A stretch of DNA of 64,000 nucleotides from Pseudomonas urmiensis (GTDB taxonomy: Bacteria; Pseudomonadota; Gammaproteobacteria; Pseudomonadales; Pseudomonadaceae). Positions within the stretch are counted from its first letter, which is position 1, and each line of letters opens with the position of its first letter. The position numbers were made by a program, and so were the translations under genes. This document shows, piece after piece, positions 1 to 8,214 of the stretch. The DNA is taken from contig NZ_JABWRE020000001.1 in assembly GCF_014268815.2 (NCBI RefSeq), positions 3,849,001 to 3,913,000 on the forward strand, in the 5' to 3' direction. Under the pieces are notes generated by a model. It saw nothing but the letters and a program-made list of their open reading frames with translations. It was not told the DNA's origin and made no database searches.

Positions 1-1
1 C

Positions 2-784
2 AGCGCCTCCAACTCGTCGATGAGCAACTCCGACGAGCAATCCAACCGCACCAACAGCGTCGCTGCGGCCATCAACGAGCTCGGCGCCGCCGCTCAGGAG
101 ATTGCCGGTAACGCCGCCCAGGCCTCGCAACACGCCAGCTCCGCGCGCTTGCTCGCCGAAGAAGGGCAGCAGGTCGTGGATCGCAACATCGAGGCGATGA
201 ATCGCCTGTCGGACCTGATCGTTACCTCCAGCGGCCATATCGAGACGCTCAACAGCAAGACGGTCAACATCGGCCAGATTCTGGAAGTGATCACCAGCAT
301 TTCGCAACAGACCAACCTGCTGGCGTTGAACGCCGCGATCGAAGCGGCGCGCGCTGGCGAGGCCGGTCGTGGTTTCGCGGTGGTGGCCGATGAGGTCCGT
401 AACCTGGCCCACCGCACCCAGGAATCGGCGCAACAGGTACAGACCATGATCGAGGAGCTGCAAGTCGGCGCGCGGGAATCGGTCGAGACCATGGGCCAGA
501 GCCAGCGGCACAGCCAGGACAGCATGCAGATCGCCAACCAAGCCGGCGAGCGCTTGGAAAGCGTCACCGTGCGCATTGGCGAAATCGACGGCATGAACCA
601 GTCGGTGGCGACGGCTACCGAGGAGCAGACGGCGGTGGTCGAGTCGATCAACATGGACATCAGCGAGATCAACATGCTTAACCAGGAGGGCGTGGAGAAC
701 TTGCAGGCTACCCTGCGGGCATGTTCGGACCTGGAGCAGCAGGCGGGTCGACTGAAGCAGTTGGTGGGCAGTTTCCGCATCTAA
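2..784 (+). CDS. Methyl-accepting chemotaxis protein, C-terminal part (truncated by window edge)
   Basis: This is the cytoplasmic signalling domain of a chemoreceptor, which controls CheA through CheW according to ligand binding in a sensor region lying outside the window. The reading frame is open from the first bases, so the N-terminus, membrane segments and HAMP domain are missing. The highly conserved hairpin tip is clear ([20 protein letters not shown]), flanked by long heptad helices rich in Ala, Gln and Glu that carry likely methylation sites. Ligand specificity cannot be read from this part. A REP palindrome follows the stop codon. Confidence 0.95.
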   Translation, partial: SASNSSMSNSDEQSNRTNSVAAAINELGAAAQEIAGNAAQASQHASSARLLAEEGQQVVDRNIEAMNRLSDLIVTSSGHIETLNSKTVNIGQILEVITSISQQTNLLALNAAIEAARAGEAGRGFAVVADEVRNLAHRTQESAQQVQTMIEELQVGARESVETMGQSQRHSQDSMQIANQAGERLESVTVRIGEIDGMNQSVATATEEQTAVVESINMDISEINMLNQEGVENLQATLRACSDLEQQAGRLKQLVGSFRI

Positions 785-797
785 ATTGAGCTAGCGC

Positions 798-895
798 GTC
801 GCCCGTTTCGCGGGCGAGCCCGCTCCTACAGGGACCGCACCGGCTTCACGGCCTGAGCGGTCTATGTAAGCGGGCTTGCCCGAGAAACGGGCGAC
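798..895. repeat. Inverted pair of REP-like elements
   Basis: Two REP-type units face each other. The outer arms gtcgcccgtttc and gaaacgggcgac are exact complements, and the inner cores are variants of cgggcgagcccgctcc. The pair lies between the chemoreceptor stop and the next operon. Such pairs are often transcript 3' ends in Pseudomonas. Confidence 0.8.
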
Positions 896-1019
896 TCTGT
901 TTGCAGTACCTCCCTCCAAACCTCGATCGAACAAACTATTCTTCTGAGAGGTCAACCTTTAGGCGCGTCATCGCCGGCTGCTTCAGCCGGATGACAGACC
1001 CGAAGACGATCCCGGAGGG

Positions 1020-2141
1020 ATGCTGATCGTGCACATTGCTGACATCACCATGTTCTACGCCCCGGCCAGCGGCGGCGTACGTACCTATCTTGATGCCAAA
1101 CACCGCCGCCTCGATGCCATGCCTGGCGTACGCCACAGCCTGTTGATCCCCGGCGCCAGCGCCAGCCATACCGATGGCGTGTACCAAGTCCCCGCCCCGC
1201 CCCTGCCGTTTGGCAAAGGCTACCGTTTCCCGGTTCGCCTGGCGCCTTGGTGCAACGTACTGCGCGAACTGCAACCCGACTTGATTGAAGTGGGCGACCC
1301 CTATTTGACCGCTTGGGCGGCACTGGAGGCGCGGCGCAAGCTTGAAGTGCCGGTGATCGGCTTCTACCACTCCGACCTGCCGCTGCTGGTCGGCAACCGC
1401 ATGGGCAACTGGTTCACGCCCAATGTCGAAGCCTACGTCAGCAAGCTCTACGGCAACTTCGACCGGGTCCTGGCGCCAAGCCAGGTGATGGCCGACAAAC
1501 TGCGCAGGCTCGGCGTCAAGGAAGTGCACGTACAGCGGCTGGGCGTCGACCTCGCAACCTTCAATCCCGAACATCGCGACAGCCGTCTGCGTGCTGAACT
1601 GGGCATCGCCGACACCACCCGCCTGCTGGTGTTCGCCGGGCGCGGTTCGCGCGAGAAGAACCTGCCGGTTCTGCTCGACTGCATGCGCCAGCTGGGCCGC
1701 CACTATCACCTGCTGCTGGTGGGCTCGGGGATGCCGGCCAACGTGCCGGACAACGTCAGTGTGATCAATCAGTTCTGCGCCCCGCAGGAAGTCGCCCGGC
1801 TCATCGCCAGCGCCGACCTGCTGGTGCACGCCGGCGACCAGGAAACCTTCGGTCTGGTCATCCTCGAAGCCATGGCCAGCGCCACCCCAGTGGTGGCGGT
1901 GCGTGCCGGCGCGTTTGGCGAGATCGTCAACGAGCAGTGCGGCCGCCTGTGCGCGCCCAACGACAGCCTGGCGATGGCGGCGACGGTGCGCGAGGTCTTC
2001 GAAGACGGCGTGCGCAAACTGGGCCTGCAGGCGCGCCGGCATGTCGAGCAGCATTATTCCTGGGACAACGTGGTCAACGGCCTGCTGCAGCACTACCAGG
2101 CGGTTCTCGGCCACCAGCCACAGGTCCGCGCCCATGCCTGA
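1020..2141 (+). CDS. Family 4-type glycosyltransferase, first gene of envelope operon
   Basis: A GT-B fold glycosyltransferase of 373 residues that probably transfers a sugar from a nucleotide sugar to a lipid or glycan acceptor at the inner membrane face. The N-terminal half begins with the glycine-rich acceptor-domain loop (MFYAPASGGVRTYL). The C-terminal half holds the donor-site pattern with two spaced glutamates (ETFGLVILEAMA), characteristic of GT4. The start is supported by a GGAGG-like site directly upstream. The 3' end overlaps the next gene by 8 bp, so the three genes to about 3893 are probably co-translated. Donor and acceptor are not identifiable; closest in feel to PimB/MgtA-type mannosyl- or glucosyltransferases. 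Confidence 0.85.
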   Translation: MLIVHIADITMFYAPASGGVRTYLDAKHRRLDAMPGVRHSLLIPGASASHTDGVYQVPAPPLPFGKGYRFPVRLAPWCNVLRELQPDLIEVGDPYLTAWAALEARRKLEVPVIGFYHSDLPLLVGNRMGNWFTPNVEAYVSKLYGNFDRVLAPSQVMADKLRRLGVKEVHVQRLGVDLATFNPEHRDSRLRAELGIADTTRLLVFAGRGSREKNLPVLLDCMRQLGRHYHLLLVGSGMPANVPDNVSVINQFCAPQEVARLIASADLLVHAGDQETFGLVILEAMASATPVVAVRAGAFGEIVNEQCGRLCAPNDSLAMAATVREVFEDGVRKLGLQARRHVEQHYSWDNVVNGLLQHYQAVLGHQPQVRAHA

Positions 2142-2901
2142 ACCGGCCAATCCGAGCCCACGCAGCCTGATGCTGGTGTTGCACGATGTTGCCCCCGAGA
2201 CCTGGCCCGACTACCAGCCCTTCGTCGAGGCCGTCGACCAACTGGGCGATGTGCCCATGACGTGGCTGGTGGTCCCGGACTTTCACCATCGCAACGCCCT
2301 GAGCCGTTCACCCAGCTTCTGCCAGCTGCTCGAACGACGCTTGCGTCAAGGTGACGAGCTAGCCCTGCATGGCTATTACCATGCCGACGACGGCCCGCCG
2401 CCACGCAGCAGCCGCGACTATTTCATGCGCCGGATCTACACCCACGAAGGCGAGTTCTATGGGCTCGACCAAGCCCAGGCGATGCAACGCCTGCAAGCAG
2501 GGCTTGAGCTGTTCAATAGCCAGGGCTGGCCGGTGGCAGGCTTCGTTGCCCCGGCCTGGTTGATGAGCGAAGGCACGCGCCAGGCGTTGCGCCAGTTGCC
2601 GTTGCGCTACACCAGCACACCACAGCACCTGTACCGCTTGCCTGAGTTCACCGCGATCGAAGCCCCTGGCTTGGTTTGGAGCGCCCGCAGCGCCTGGCGC
2701 CGGGGTCTGTCACGGGTGGTTTGCGACTGGCAGCGCCGACGCTGGCATGAAGCGCCGACCGTGCGCCTGGGCCTGCACCCTGTCGACATGCGCCACCCCA
2801 GCTCTCGAAACTATTGGCTAAACGCACTGCAAACGCTGATGGCGCAAGGTCGCCAACCCTTGACCAAATCGGCCTGGCTCGAACGCCAGATCGCAGCATG
2901 A
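2134..2901 (+). CDS. DUF2334 polysaccharide deacetylase-like protein
   Basis: A 255-residue protein of the DUF2334 branch of NodB-like carbohydrate esterases. It starts with the typical strand (LMLVLHDVAPETW), giving the His-Asp of the metal site. A second metal-type segment is ELALHGYYH, and a later conserved strand is GFVAPAWLM. Members are presumed zinc-dependent N- or O-deacetylases acting on glycans. There is no signal peptide, so it may act on a cytoplasmic lipid-linked substrate. The ATG lies inside the end of the glycosyltransferase gene, and the stop overlaps the next start (ATGA). Coupling to a glycosyltransferase and a membrane protein suggests a three-step glycolipid pathway; that role is inferred. 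Confidence 0.8.
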   Translation: MPEPANPSPRSLMLVLHDVAPETWPDYQPFVEAVDQLGDVPMTWLVVPDFHHRNALSRSPSFCQLLERRLRQGDELALHGYYHADDGPPPRSSRDYFMRRIYTHEGEFYGLDQAQAMQRLQAGLELFNSQGWPVAGFVAPAWLMSEGTRQALRQLPLRYTSTPQHLYRLPEFTAIEAPGLVWSARSAWRRGLSRVVCDWQRRRWHEAPTVRLGLHPVDMRHPSSRNYWLNALQTLMAQGRQPLTKSAWLERQIAA

Positions 2902-3893
2902 ATCGCCTTGGCTGGTTGGCCCTGGCACTGCTGTTCGCCGTGCTGGTGCCAGCCCTGCTGGGGGGCAGTGAGTTGCTGCCAAGACTGAAAACCTTCGCCC
3001 CTGGGCTGATGCTGACGCTGCTGGGGATGATCCTGCTGTGCTGGATCATCAATGCCCTGCGCCTGCGCCTGCTACTCGGCCAGCAAGGCGCCCAATTAGG
3101 CCGGGTGCGCAGCCTTGGGGTAATCATGGCCACCGAGTTCGCCATCTGCACCACCCCCGCAGGCAGCGGCGGCCCCTTGACCTTGATGGCCCTGCTGGCA
3201 CGTGAACGGATCGGCCCAGCGCGCAGTGGCGCGGTGTTCGCCATGGATCAGTTGAACGATCTGCTGTTCTTCTTCTGCGCCATGCTGGCCATCGCCGGTT
3301 ATGCGCTGTTCCACAGCCTGGGACACAGTCAAGAGAGCATGCTGCTGGGCAGCGCGCTGATGCTGTGTATCGCCTTGGCGTGCGTGTTGGGCTTGCTGCG
3401 CTATCGGCGCGCCGTCATGCGTTTCAATGGCCGGCTTTTGCGGCGACTGGGCATGGCCGTGCATCGGCGCCGACGCTGGGCGCGCAAGTTGCTGCATTTC
3501 GTGCAGGCCTTGGCTGAGACCTGGCGGCTACCCAAACGGACCTTGGCGCTGGTGTTCAGCCTGACCTGCGTGCATTGGAGCCTGCGCTACAGCGTGCTGT
3601 ACCTGGTATTGCGCGGATTGGGCGTGGAGCTGTCGTGGATACCGAGCTTTCTGGTGCAGATGCTCTCGCTCAGCGCCGGCCAGTTCAGCCTGCTGCCAGG
3701 TGGCGCAGGTGCCGCCGAGCTGACCTCGGCGAGCCTGTTGACGCCGTTGGTGGGCAGCTCGACCGCGGCCGCCGCGATCCTGATCTGGCGCGCGGTTACC
3801 TACTACTTTTATCTGCTGGCGGGCGGCCCTGTGTTCGTTTGCCTGCTGGCGCGTCCGCTGCTGGAGCGCTGGCGGCGCCATCAGGCGGGTTGA
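2898..3893 (+). CDS. UPF0104/YbhN-like integral membrane protein (LPG-synthase transmembrane family)
   Basis: A 331-residue, very hydrophobic protein with about eight membrane segments. It matches the transmembrane (flippase-like) part of lysylphosphatidylglycerol synthase/MprF and lacks the aminoacyl-transfer domain. The conserved segments are TEFAICTTPAGSGGP near residue 75 and LPGGAGAAELTSASLL near residue 272, both typical of this superfamily. The start is the ATG overlapping the upstream stop by 4 bp. It may move or present the lipid product made by the two upstream enzymes. Function within this superfamily is often unknown, so that is inference. Confidence 0.8.
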   Translation: MNRLGWLALALLFAVLVPALLGGSELLPRLKTFAPGLMLTLLGMILLCWIINALRLRLLLGQQGAQLGRVRSLGVIMATEFAICTTPAGSGGPLTLMALLARERIGPARSGAVFAMDQLNDLLFFFCAMLAIAGYALFHSLGHSQESMLLGSALMLCIALACVLGLLRYRRAVMRFNGRLLRRLGMAVHRRRRWARKLLHFVQALAETWRLPKRTLALVFSLTCVHWSLRYSVLYLVLRGLGVELSWIPSFLVQMLSLSAGQFSLLPGGAGAAELTSASLLTPLVGSSTAAAAILIWRAVTYYFYLLAGGPVFVCLLARPLLERWRRHQAG

Positions 3894-4032
3894 GCTGGCG
3901 CCACAGGGCGGCGGCGCCGGGGAATTCGGTGCCATCCTCGGCGCTTAGCGCCTCGGGGTCGAAGCGGGCCAGGCAGCCTTCGCCCAAGGTGGGTGGCGCC
4001 TTGGCGCCGGCCTTGTCGCGTGGATCAGCCAT
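3796..4032 (-). CDS. Possible small hypothetical protein downstream of purU
   Basis: An open frame of 78 codons starts 16 bp after the purU stop on the same strand, with a good ribosome binding site (gagggcgg about 5 bases before ATG). The protein begins MADPRDKAGAKAPPTLGEG, is Ala/Pro rich and looks disordered. The last third runs antisense through the 3' end of the UPF0104 gene, so its C-terminus is partly dictated by the other strand. I recognise no family. Placement and ribosome site favour a real gene; composition and overlap argue against it. Confidence 0.4.
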   Translation of the reverse strand: MADPRDKAGAKAPPTLGEGCLARFDPEALSAEDGTEFPGAAALWRQLNPPDGAASAPAADAPAGKRTQGRPPADKSSR

Positions 4033-4048
4033 CGGCCCGCCCTCTTGC

Positions 4049-4900
4049 TTAATCGAACACCACGGTCTTGTTGCCATGCACCAGGACGCGGTCTTCCAGG
4101 TGATAACGCAGGCCGCGCGCCAATACCATTTTCTCGACGTCACGCCCAAAGCGGACCATGTCTTCGATGCTGTCGGCATGGTTAACGCGAACCACGTCCT
4201 GCTCGATGATCGGGCCGGCATCCAGTTCTTCGGTAACGTAGTGGCAGGTCGCGCCGATCAGCTTGACCCCACGCAGTGCCGCCTGGTGGTATGGCTTGGC
4301 GCCGACGAAAGACGGCAAGAAGCTGTGGTGGATGTTGATCACCCGCTCAGCAAACTGCTCGCACAACTGCGGCGGCAGGATTTGCATGTAACGCGCCAGC
4401 ACCACCACATCGGCGCCATGCTCTTCGACCAGGCGCGACACTTCGGCGAACGCCGGCTGTTTATCCTTTGGATCGACCGGAACGTGGAAGAACGGAATAC
4501 CGTGCCACTCGACCATGCTGCGCAGGTCATTGTGGTTGGAAATCACGCAGGGGATATCGCAATCCAACTCATCGGTGTGCCAGCGGTGCAACAAGTCCGC
4601 CAGGCAGTGCGACTCGCGGCTGGCCATCAGCACCACGCGTTTTTTCTGCGCAGAGTCAGTCACGCGCCAGATCATCGAGAACTCTTCGGCGATTGGCGCG
4701 AAGGCTTCACGGAACGCCTCGATGCCGAACGGCAGCGACTCGGCACGGATCTCATGACGCATGAAGAACCAACCGCTCTGCTCGTCGGAGTGGTGGCTGG
4801 CTTCGTTGATCCAGCCATTGTACAAGGCCAGGAAATTACTGACTTTCGCCACGATGCCGACACGGTCGGGGCAGGCAATCACCAGTCGATAGGTGCGCAT
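4049..4900 (-). CDS. purU: Formyltetrahydrofolate deformylase PurU
   Basis: Hydrolyses 10-formyltetrahydrofolate to formate and tetrahydrofolate, balancing one-carbon pools and feeding formate to PurT-type purine synthesis. The 283-residue protein has an N-terminal ACT domain (RLVIACPDRVGIVAKVSNFL) and a formyltransferase-fold hydrolase domain. The hydrolase domain carries CVISNHNDL, HHSFLPSFVGAKPYHQA and GATCHYVTEELDAGPI, which supply the Asn-His-Asp catalytic set. I take the ATG at 4900 because ACT homology begins there and a GGAG site precedes it; an upstream in-frame start would add 11 unrelated residues. Length is normal. Confidence 0.95.
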   Translation of the reverse strand: MRTYRLVIACPDRVGIVAKVSNFLALYNGWINEASHHSDEQSGWFFMRHEIRAESLPFGIEAFREAFAPIAEEFSMIWRVTDSAQKKRVVLMASRESHCLADLLHRWHTDELDCDIPCVISNHNDLRSMVEWHGIPFFHVPVDPKDKQPAFAEVSRLVEEHGADVVVLARYMQILPPQLCEQFAERVINIHHSFLPSFVGAKPYHQAALRGVKLIGATCHYVTEELDAGPIIEQDVVRVNHADSIEDMVRFGRDVEKMVLARGLRYHLEDRVLVHGNKTVVFD

Positions 4901-5129
4901 GAGGGAGACTCCAAGAACTTCGCAAAGGCGCATATTCTAACGAGCTGCCAGGAAAAACGCAGTAATCATCGGCGCCTGCCCGGACCGGACCAGCCCTCCG
5001 CCCGCAGCCGCGACAATTAGACCTTAAGCACATCGGTTCTGATGAGACCGGCAAGTCATATGTAAATTTTTCTTAACCAAAGAATCTTGTTATTGCCGAG
5101 TCGATTACAGTTTATTACCTGATTAATTG

Positions 5130-5158
5130 TTTACTTGCGAGAATCGCCTGTCTATTAT
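5130..5158 (+). promoter_or_regulatory. Candidate sigma-70 promoter of mvaT
   Basis: The 160 bases before mvaT are markedly AT-rich for this genome. TTTACT (5130-5135) and TATTAT (5153-5158) are spaced by 17 bases and end about 40 bases before the ATG. The AT-rich stretch upstream (around 5060-5130) could also be an MvaT autoregulation target. Position and spacing are seen; function is inferred. Confidence 0.4.
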
Positions 5159-5200
5159 TGGCCCACACTGTCTCTCTGAACATGCATTAAGGAACACGCC

Positions 5201-5578
5201 ATGTCCCTGATCAACGAATACCGCGCTACCGAAGAAGCCATCAAAGAACTGCAAGCGCGTCTGGCCAACCTGTCGCAAGATGACAAGCTGAAAAAAGAGC
5301 TGGAATTCGAAGGCAAGCTGCGCACCCTGATGGGTGAATACTCCAAGTCGCTGCGTGACGTAATTGCCCTGCTCGACCCAGAAGCCAAACTGAGCAAAGC
5401 CCCACGTGGCGCCGCCAAGACCACCAGCACCAAGCGTGCGCGTAAGGTCAAGCAATACAAAAACCCGCACAACGGTGAAGTGATCGAAACCAAAGGCGGC
5501 AACCACAAAACCCTGAAAGAGTGGAAAGCCAAATGGGGTGGCGATGTGGTTGAAAGCTGGGCGACCCTGCTGGACTAA
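5201..5578 (+). CDS. mvaT: H-NS family xenogeneic silencer MvaT (TurA-like)
   Basis: A 125-residue nucleoid protein that binds AT-rich DNA, silences horizontally acquired genes and influences biofilm and virulence functions in Pseudomonas. The N-terminal half is the coiled-coil oligomerisation region (LINEYRATEEAIKELQARLA), followed by a basic linker (TSTKRARKVKQY). The C-terminal DNA-binding domain holds the AT-pincer region (ETKGGNHKTLKEWKAKWG). A clear AGGAA site precedes the ATG. The gene is monocistronic, ends in a strong terminator, and sits between purU and sbcB as in other Pseudomonas. Which paralogue it is (TurA-E in P. putida) cannot be settled here. Confidence 0.95.
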   Translation: MSLINEYRATEEAIKELQARLANLSQDDKLKKELEFEGKLRTLMGEYSKSLRDVIALLDPEAKLSKAPRGAAKTTSTKRARKVKQYKNPHNGEVIETKGGNHKTLKEWKAKWGGDVVESWATLLD

Positions 5579-5600
5579 TATGTCCGTGACCCGCTTTGCA

Positions 5601-5628
5601 AAAAACGCCGGCTGATGCCGGCGTTTTT
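5601..5628. terminator. Bidirectional intrinsic terminator between mvaT and sbcB
   Basis: Twelve-base arms AAAAACGCCGGC and GCCGGCGTTTTT enclose a TGAT loop. The A and T runs on both sides make it work for mvaT on the plus strand and sbcB on the minus strand. Confidence 0.9.
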
Positions 5629-5643
5629 ATTTGCTCAATCACA

Positions 5644-7074
5644 TTACAGCTGCAACTGCGTCTTCAATTGTTGGACATGCACCTGCCAGGCCTCCAGCAC
5701 GCGGCGCCCCGCCTCGTCGGCCGTGGCCCAACTGCTCTGGCAAGCCTGCTCGAAGTCACCCAGGGTGTTGGGCGCGCCCCAGCGCGGATCGCTCAACCGT
5801 TGCTGGCAAAATAGCAGCCAGCGTTGCTGCTCCTGTTCATTCAATGTTTCAAAGAAATTTCGCGCGCGGTAGCGGAACAACAACTCAGGTAGCCGCGGGT
5901 CATCGAACATCCACTGCGAATGACCCAGTTGCGCTGGGTCGACCACCCGCACCTGTTCGCACAGGCGCCGATCGCGATCTCCGATAAAACCGTCATACAA
6001 TTGTTGTTCGGGATCTTCGCACGGCGGGAACTCTTCCCCGCTGTAAATGTGTTCGAGCTTATCTTGCCAACTGCTCTGTTGACTGGCCAAGGCCTCGCCA
6101 CGCGATTGCAACATTGCCAGGTCAATACCCAGCCGCGCTTGATCGGCCGGTCGCAACACCTTCAATGGCGCCAGTACTGGGCAGCGATTGATATGCACCA
6201 ACTTCAGGGGCACCGGTAATTGCCCTGCGCTGAGATCATCGCGCCGAGTGTATAACCGCTCACGTAATGTTTCGGCGCTTTCCCGTATTAAAGGTAAGGT
6301 TTCCAAGTGCAGGTCGCACACAATCAGTGCATTGCGGTTGCGCGGGTGCCAGGCCAATGGCAAGACCACGCCAATATAATTTCGCTCGGCGGAAAAGCGC
6401 CCCGAGATATGCACCAACGGCTGCAACAGGCGAATGTGCTCCATGACTTTGTGCTTGCTGCGCAACTCAAACAGCCAGTCATACAGCTTGGGCTGTTTGT
6501 CACGGATCAGTCGCGCCAACGCAATGGTTGCCCGCACGTCGGAAAGCGCCTCGTGCGCATGGCCGTGATCGATGCCATTGGCCTTGCTGAGCAATTCCAG
6601 GCGCAAGCTGGTGCGACCGTCCTGCTGCGGCCAGACAATCCCTTCAGGGCGCAGGGCATAGGCGGTGCGCACGATGTCGATCAGATCCCAGCGGCTGTTG
6701 CCGCCCTGCCATTCACGGGCATAGGGGTCGAAAAAGTTGCGGTAGAGGCTATAGCGGGTGACCTCGTCATCGAAACGCAAGGTGTTGTAGCCCGCGCCGC
6801 AGGTGCCGGGGCGCACCAGCTGCTCATGCACGCGGGTCATGAACTCAGCTTCGCACAGCCCTTTGCTGGCCAGTTCCGCCGGGGTGATACCGGTGACCAG
6901 GCACGCCGCCGGGTGCGGCAGGATATCGTCCGAGGGGCGGCAATAGAGGTTGACCGGCGCGTCGATTTCGTTGAGTTCAAAATCAGTGCGCACACCCGCC
7001 ATCTGCAACGGGCGGTCGCAGCGCGGATTGATTCCGGTGGTTTCGTAGTCGTGCCAGAAGATGCTGGAGGTCAC
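5644..7074 (-). CDS. sbcB: Exodeoxyribonuclease I
   Basis: A 3'-to-5' single-strand DNA exonuclease used in recombination and mismatch repair. The 476-residue protein matches E. coli ExoI (475) in length. The DEDDh exonuclease domain starts immediately with FWHDYETTG (metal-binding Asp and Glu), continues through GYNTLRFDDEVTRYSLYRNF, and has the closing HEALSDVRATIALARL motif. SH3-like and helical C-terminal domains follow. The start codon is GTG, supported by AGGAAG about 8 bases upstream. It is transcribed toward mvaT and ends at their shared terminator. Confidence 0.95.
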   Translation of the reverse strand: MTSSIFWHDYETTGINPRCDRPLQMAGVRTDFELNEIDAPVNLYCRPSDDILPHPAACLVTGITPAELASKGLCEAEFMTRVHEQLVRPGTCGAGYNTLRFDDEVTRYSLYRNFFDPYAREWQGGNSRWDLIDIVRTAYALRPEGIVWPQQDGRTSLRLELLSKANGIDHGHAHEALSDVRATIALARLIRDKQPKLYDWLFELRSKHKVMEHIRLLQPLVHISGRFSAERNYIGVVLPLAWHPRNRNALIVCDLHLETLPLIRESAETLRERLYTRRDDLSAGQLPVPLKLVHINRCPVLAPLKVLRPADQARLGIDLAMLQSRGEALASQQSSWQDKLEHIYSGEEFPPCEDPEQQLYDGFIGDRDRRLCEQVRVVDPAQLGHSQWMFDDPRLPELLFRYRARNFFETLNEQEQQRWLLFCQQRLSDPRWGAPNTLGDFEQACQSSWATADEAGRRVLEAWQVHVQQLKTQLQL

Positions 7075-7164
7075 GGGGTCTTCCTGTAGCTAGGTCGACC
7101 GTGAGTCTAGCGGCCTGCGCCGCTAAATCGAATCCCCAATCCTGGCACGATGTGTCCACATGCC

Positions 7165-7524
7165 TCAGGCCGAGGCGTTGGCAGGGCGAAAACTGAAGAA
7201 GTCACGAAGAGAATGCACGAAGTCGTCGTACTCGCGCGGCGCCTGCAACAGCATGAAGCCCGAGTCGTAATGCCCTGGCGTCTGGTCTTCGCGGCACCAC
7301 AGGCAACTGGCGGTGAGATTGATGAACTGATGCCCACCGCCCGCCAACGGTACCCGCAGCTGCAATTCGAAGTCCGGCCCGACCAAGATCGGTAAAGAGC
7401 TGATCAACATCAATCCGTCTTCCGAGGCATTGCCCAGGTAGCCGATCTCTTGATCGGTAAAGCGGTTGTACACCTTGAGCACACAGGGCAGCTGGTGACG
7501 TTGGATGTGGCGCTGAATGAACAT
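7165..7524 (-). CDS. PilZ domain protein
   Basis: A 119-residue stand-alone PilZ domain, a family that commonly binds cyclic di-GMP. The basic first strand (IQRHIQRHQLPC) and the NASEDG turn correspond to the RxxxR and (D/N)xSxxG ligand motifs. The arginine motif is degenerate, so c-di-GMP binding is uncertain. The remainder is the six-strand barrel and a C-terminal helix (EYDDFVHSLRDFF). No convincing ribosome site is visible before the ATG, so the start is provisional. Partner processes cannot be named from context. Confidence 0.8.
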   Translation of the reverse strand: MFIQRHIQRHQLPCVLKVYNRFTDQEIGYLGNASEDGLMLISSLPILVGPDFELQLRVPLAGGGHQFINLTASCLWCREDQTPGHYDSGFMLLQAPREYDDFVHSLRDFFSFRPANASA

Positions 7525-7646
7525 GATCGCAATGGTTGTCCGTACCCGGGCCAGGAATACGAGGTACTGGCGGTTGCTGTTACATCTAAGAGACAGATTA
7601 GCCCAGCACGCAGTGCAAATCTCGTGAAATCAAGGACACATTGGTG

Positions 7647-8033
7647 TTAACGCCAAGGGGTAGTCCTGACCGGGTTGGCCGCCGCCGCCTCACCAATGCG
7701 GTAATGCCCCAGCTTTTCAAGGGTCTGCAAGCGTGCACGGGCACGGTAGGCGTACTCGTTTTGTGGGTAACGCTGGATCAGGTATTCATAGGTCTGGGCA
7801 GCATCGACGTAGAGCTTTTGCCGCTCAAGGCACTGGCCCCGCAGCAGCGATACTTCCGGGTGGATGAACGGCCGGGCGCGACTGGTGCGATCGACCTGGG
7901 ACAGCTCCAGCATGACCCGCTGGCAGTCGCCGCGATCATAGGCACGGTAGGCATTGTTCAGATGATGGTCCATCGACCACCGGGTGCAGCCGACGACACT
8001 GGCCGCGACAGCTAAAACGATCAGGGCTCGCAT
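7647..8033 (-). CDS. TPR-like lipoprotein
   Basis: A 128-residue predicted lipoprotein. The signal peptide MRALIVLAVAASVVGC ends in a lipobox with the Cys at residue 16. The mature part has helical tetratricopeptide-like pairs (LNNAYRAYDRGDCQRVMLEL and QTYEYLIQRYPQNEYAYRAR), as in periplasmic assembly or scaffold proteins. The start has an excellent AAGGAG site 8 bases upstream. The downstream region to the PilZ gene is short. The specific partner is unknown. Confidence 0.8.
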   Translation of the reverse strand: MRALIVLAVAASVVGCTRWSMDHHLNNAYRAYDRGDCQRVMLELSQVDRTSRARPFIHPEVSLLRGQCLERQKLYVDAAQTYEYLIQRYPQNEYAYRARARLQTLEKLGHYRIGEAAAANPVRTTPWR

Positions 8034-8214
8034 GGGGAATCTCCTTTGCTAGGCAGTGTATCGGCCAGATACGGCAAATCTTCACAGGCATTTGCAAGGA
8101 TACCCCCACCGTTCAAATGCCACCCGTGCAGGATGCAAGGTAGTGCAACGGAACAATGACTACAGCGCAATTGAGGAGTAGCCTTTCGCTGCGCTTCACT
8201 ATAGGAGTCTGTGC

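Noticed and set aside
3575..5020. 481-codon plus-strand open frame across the UPF0104 end and purU
   Set aside because: Antisense shadow of purU; the start lies inside another gene.
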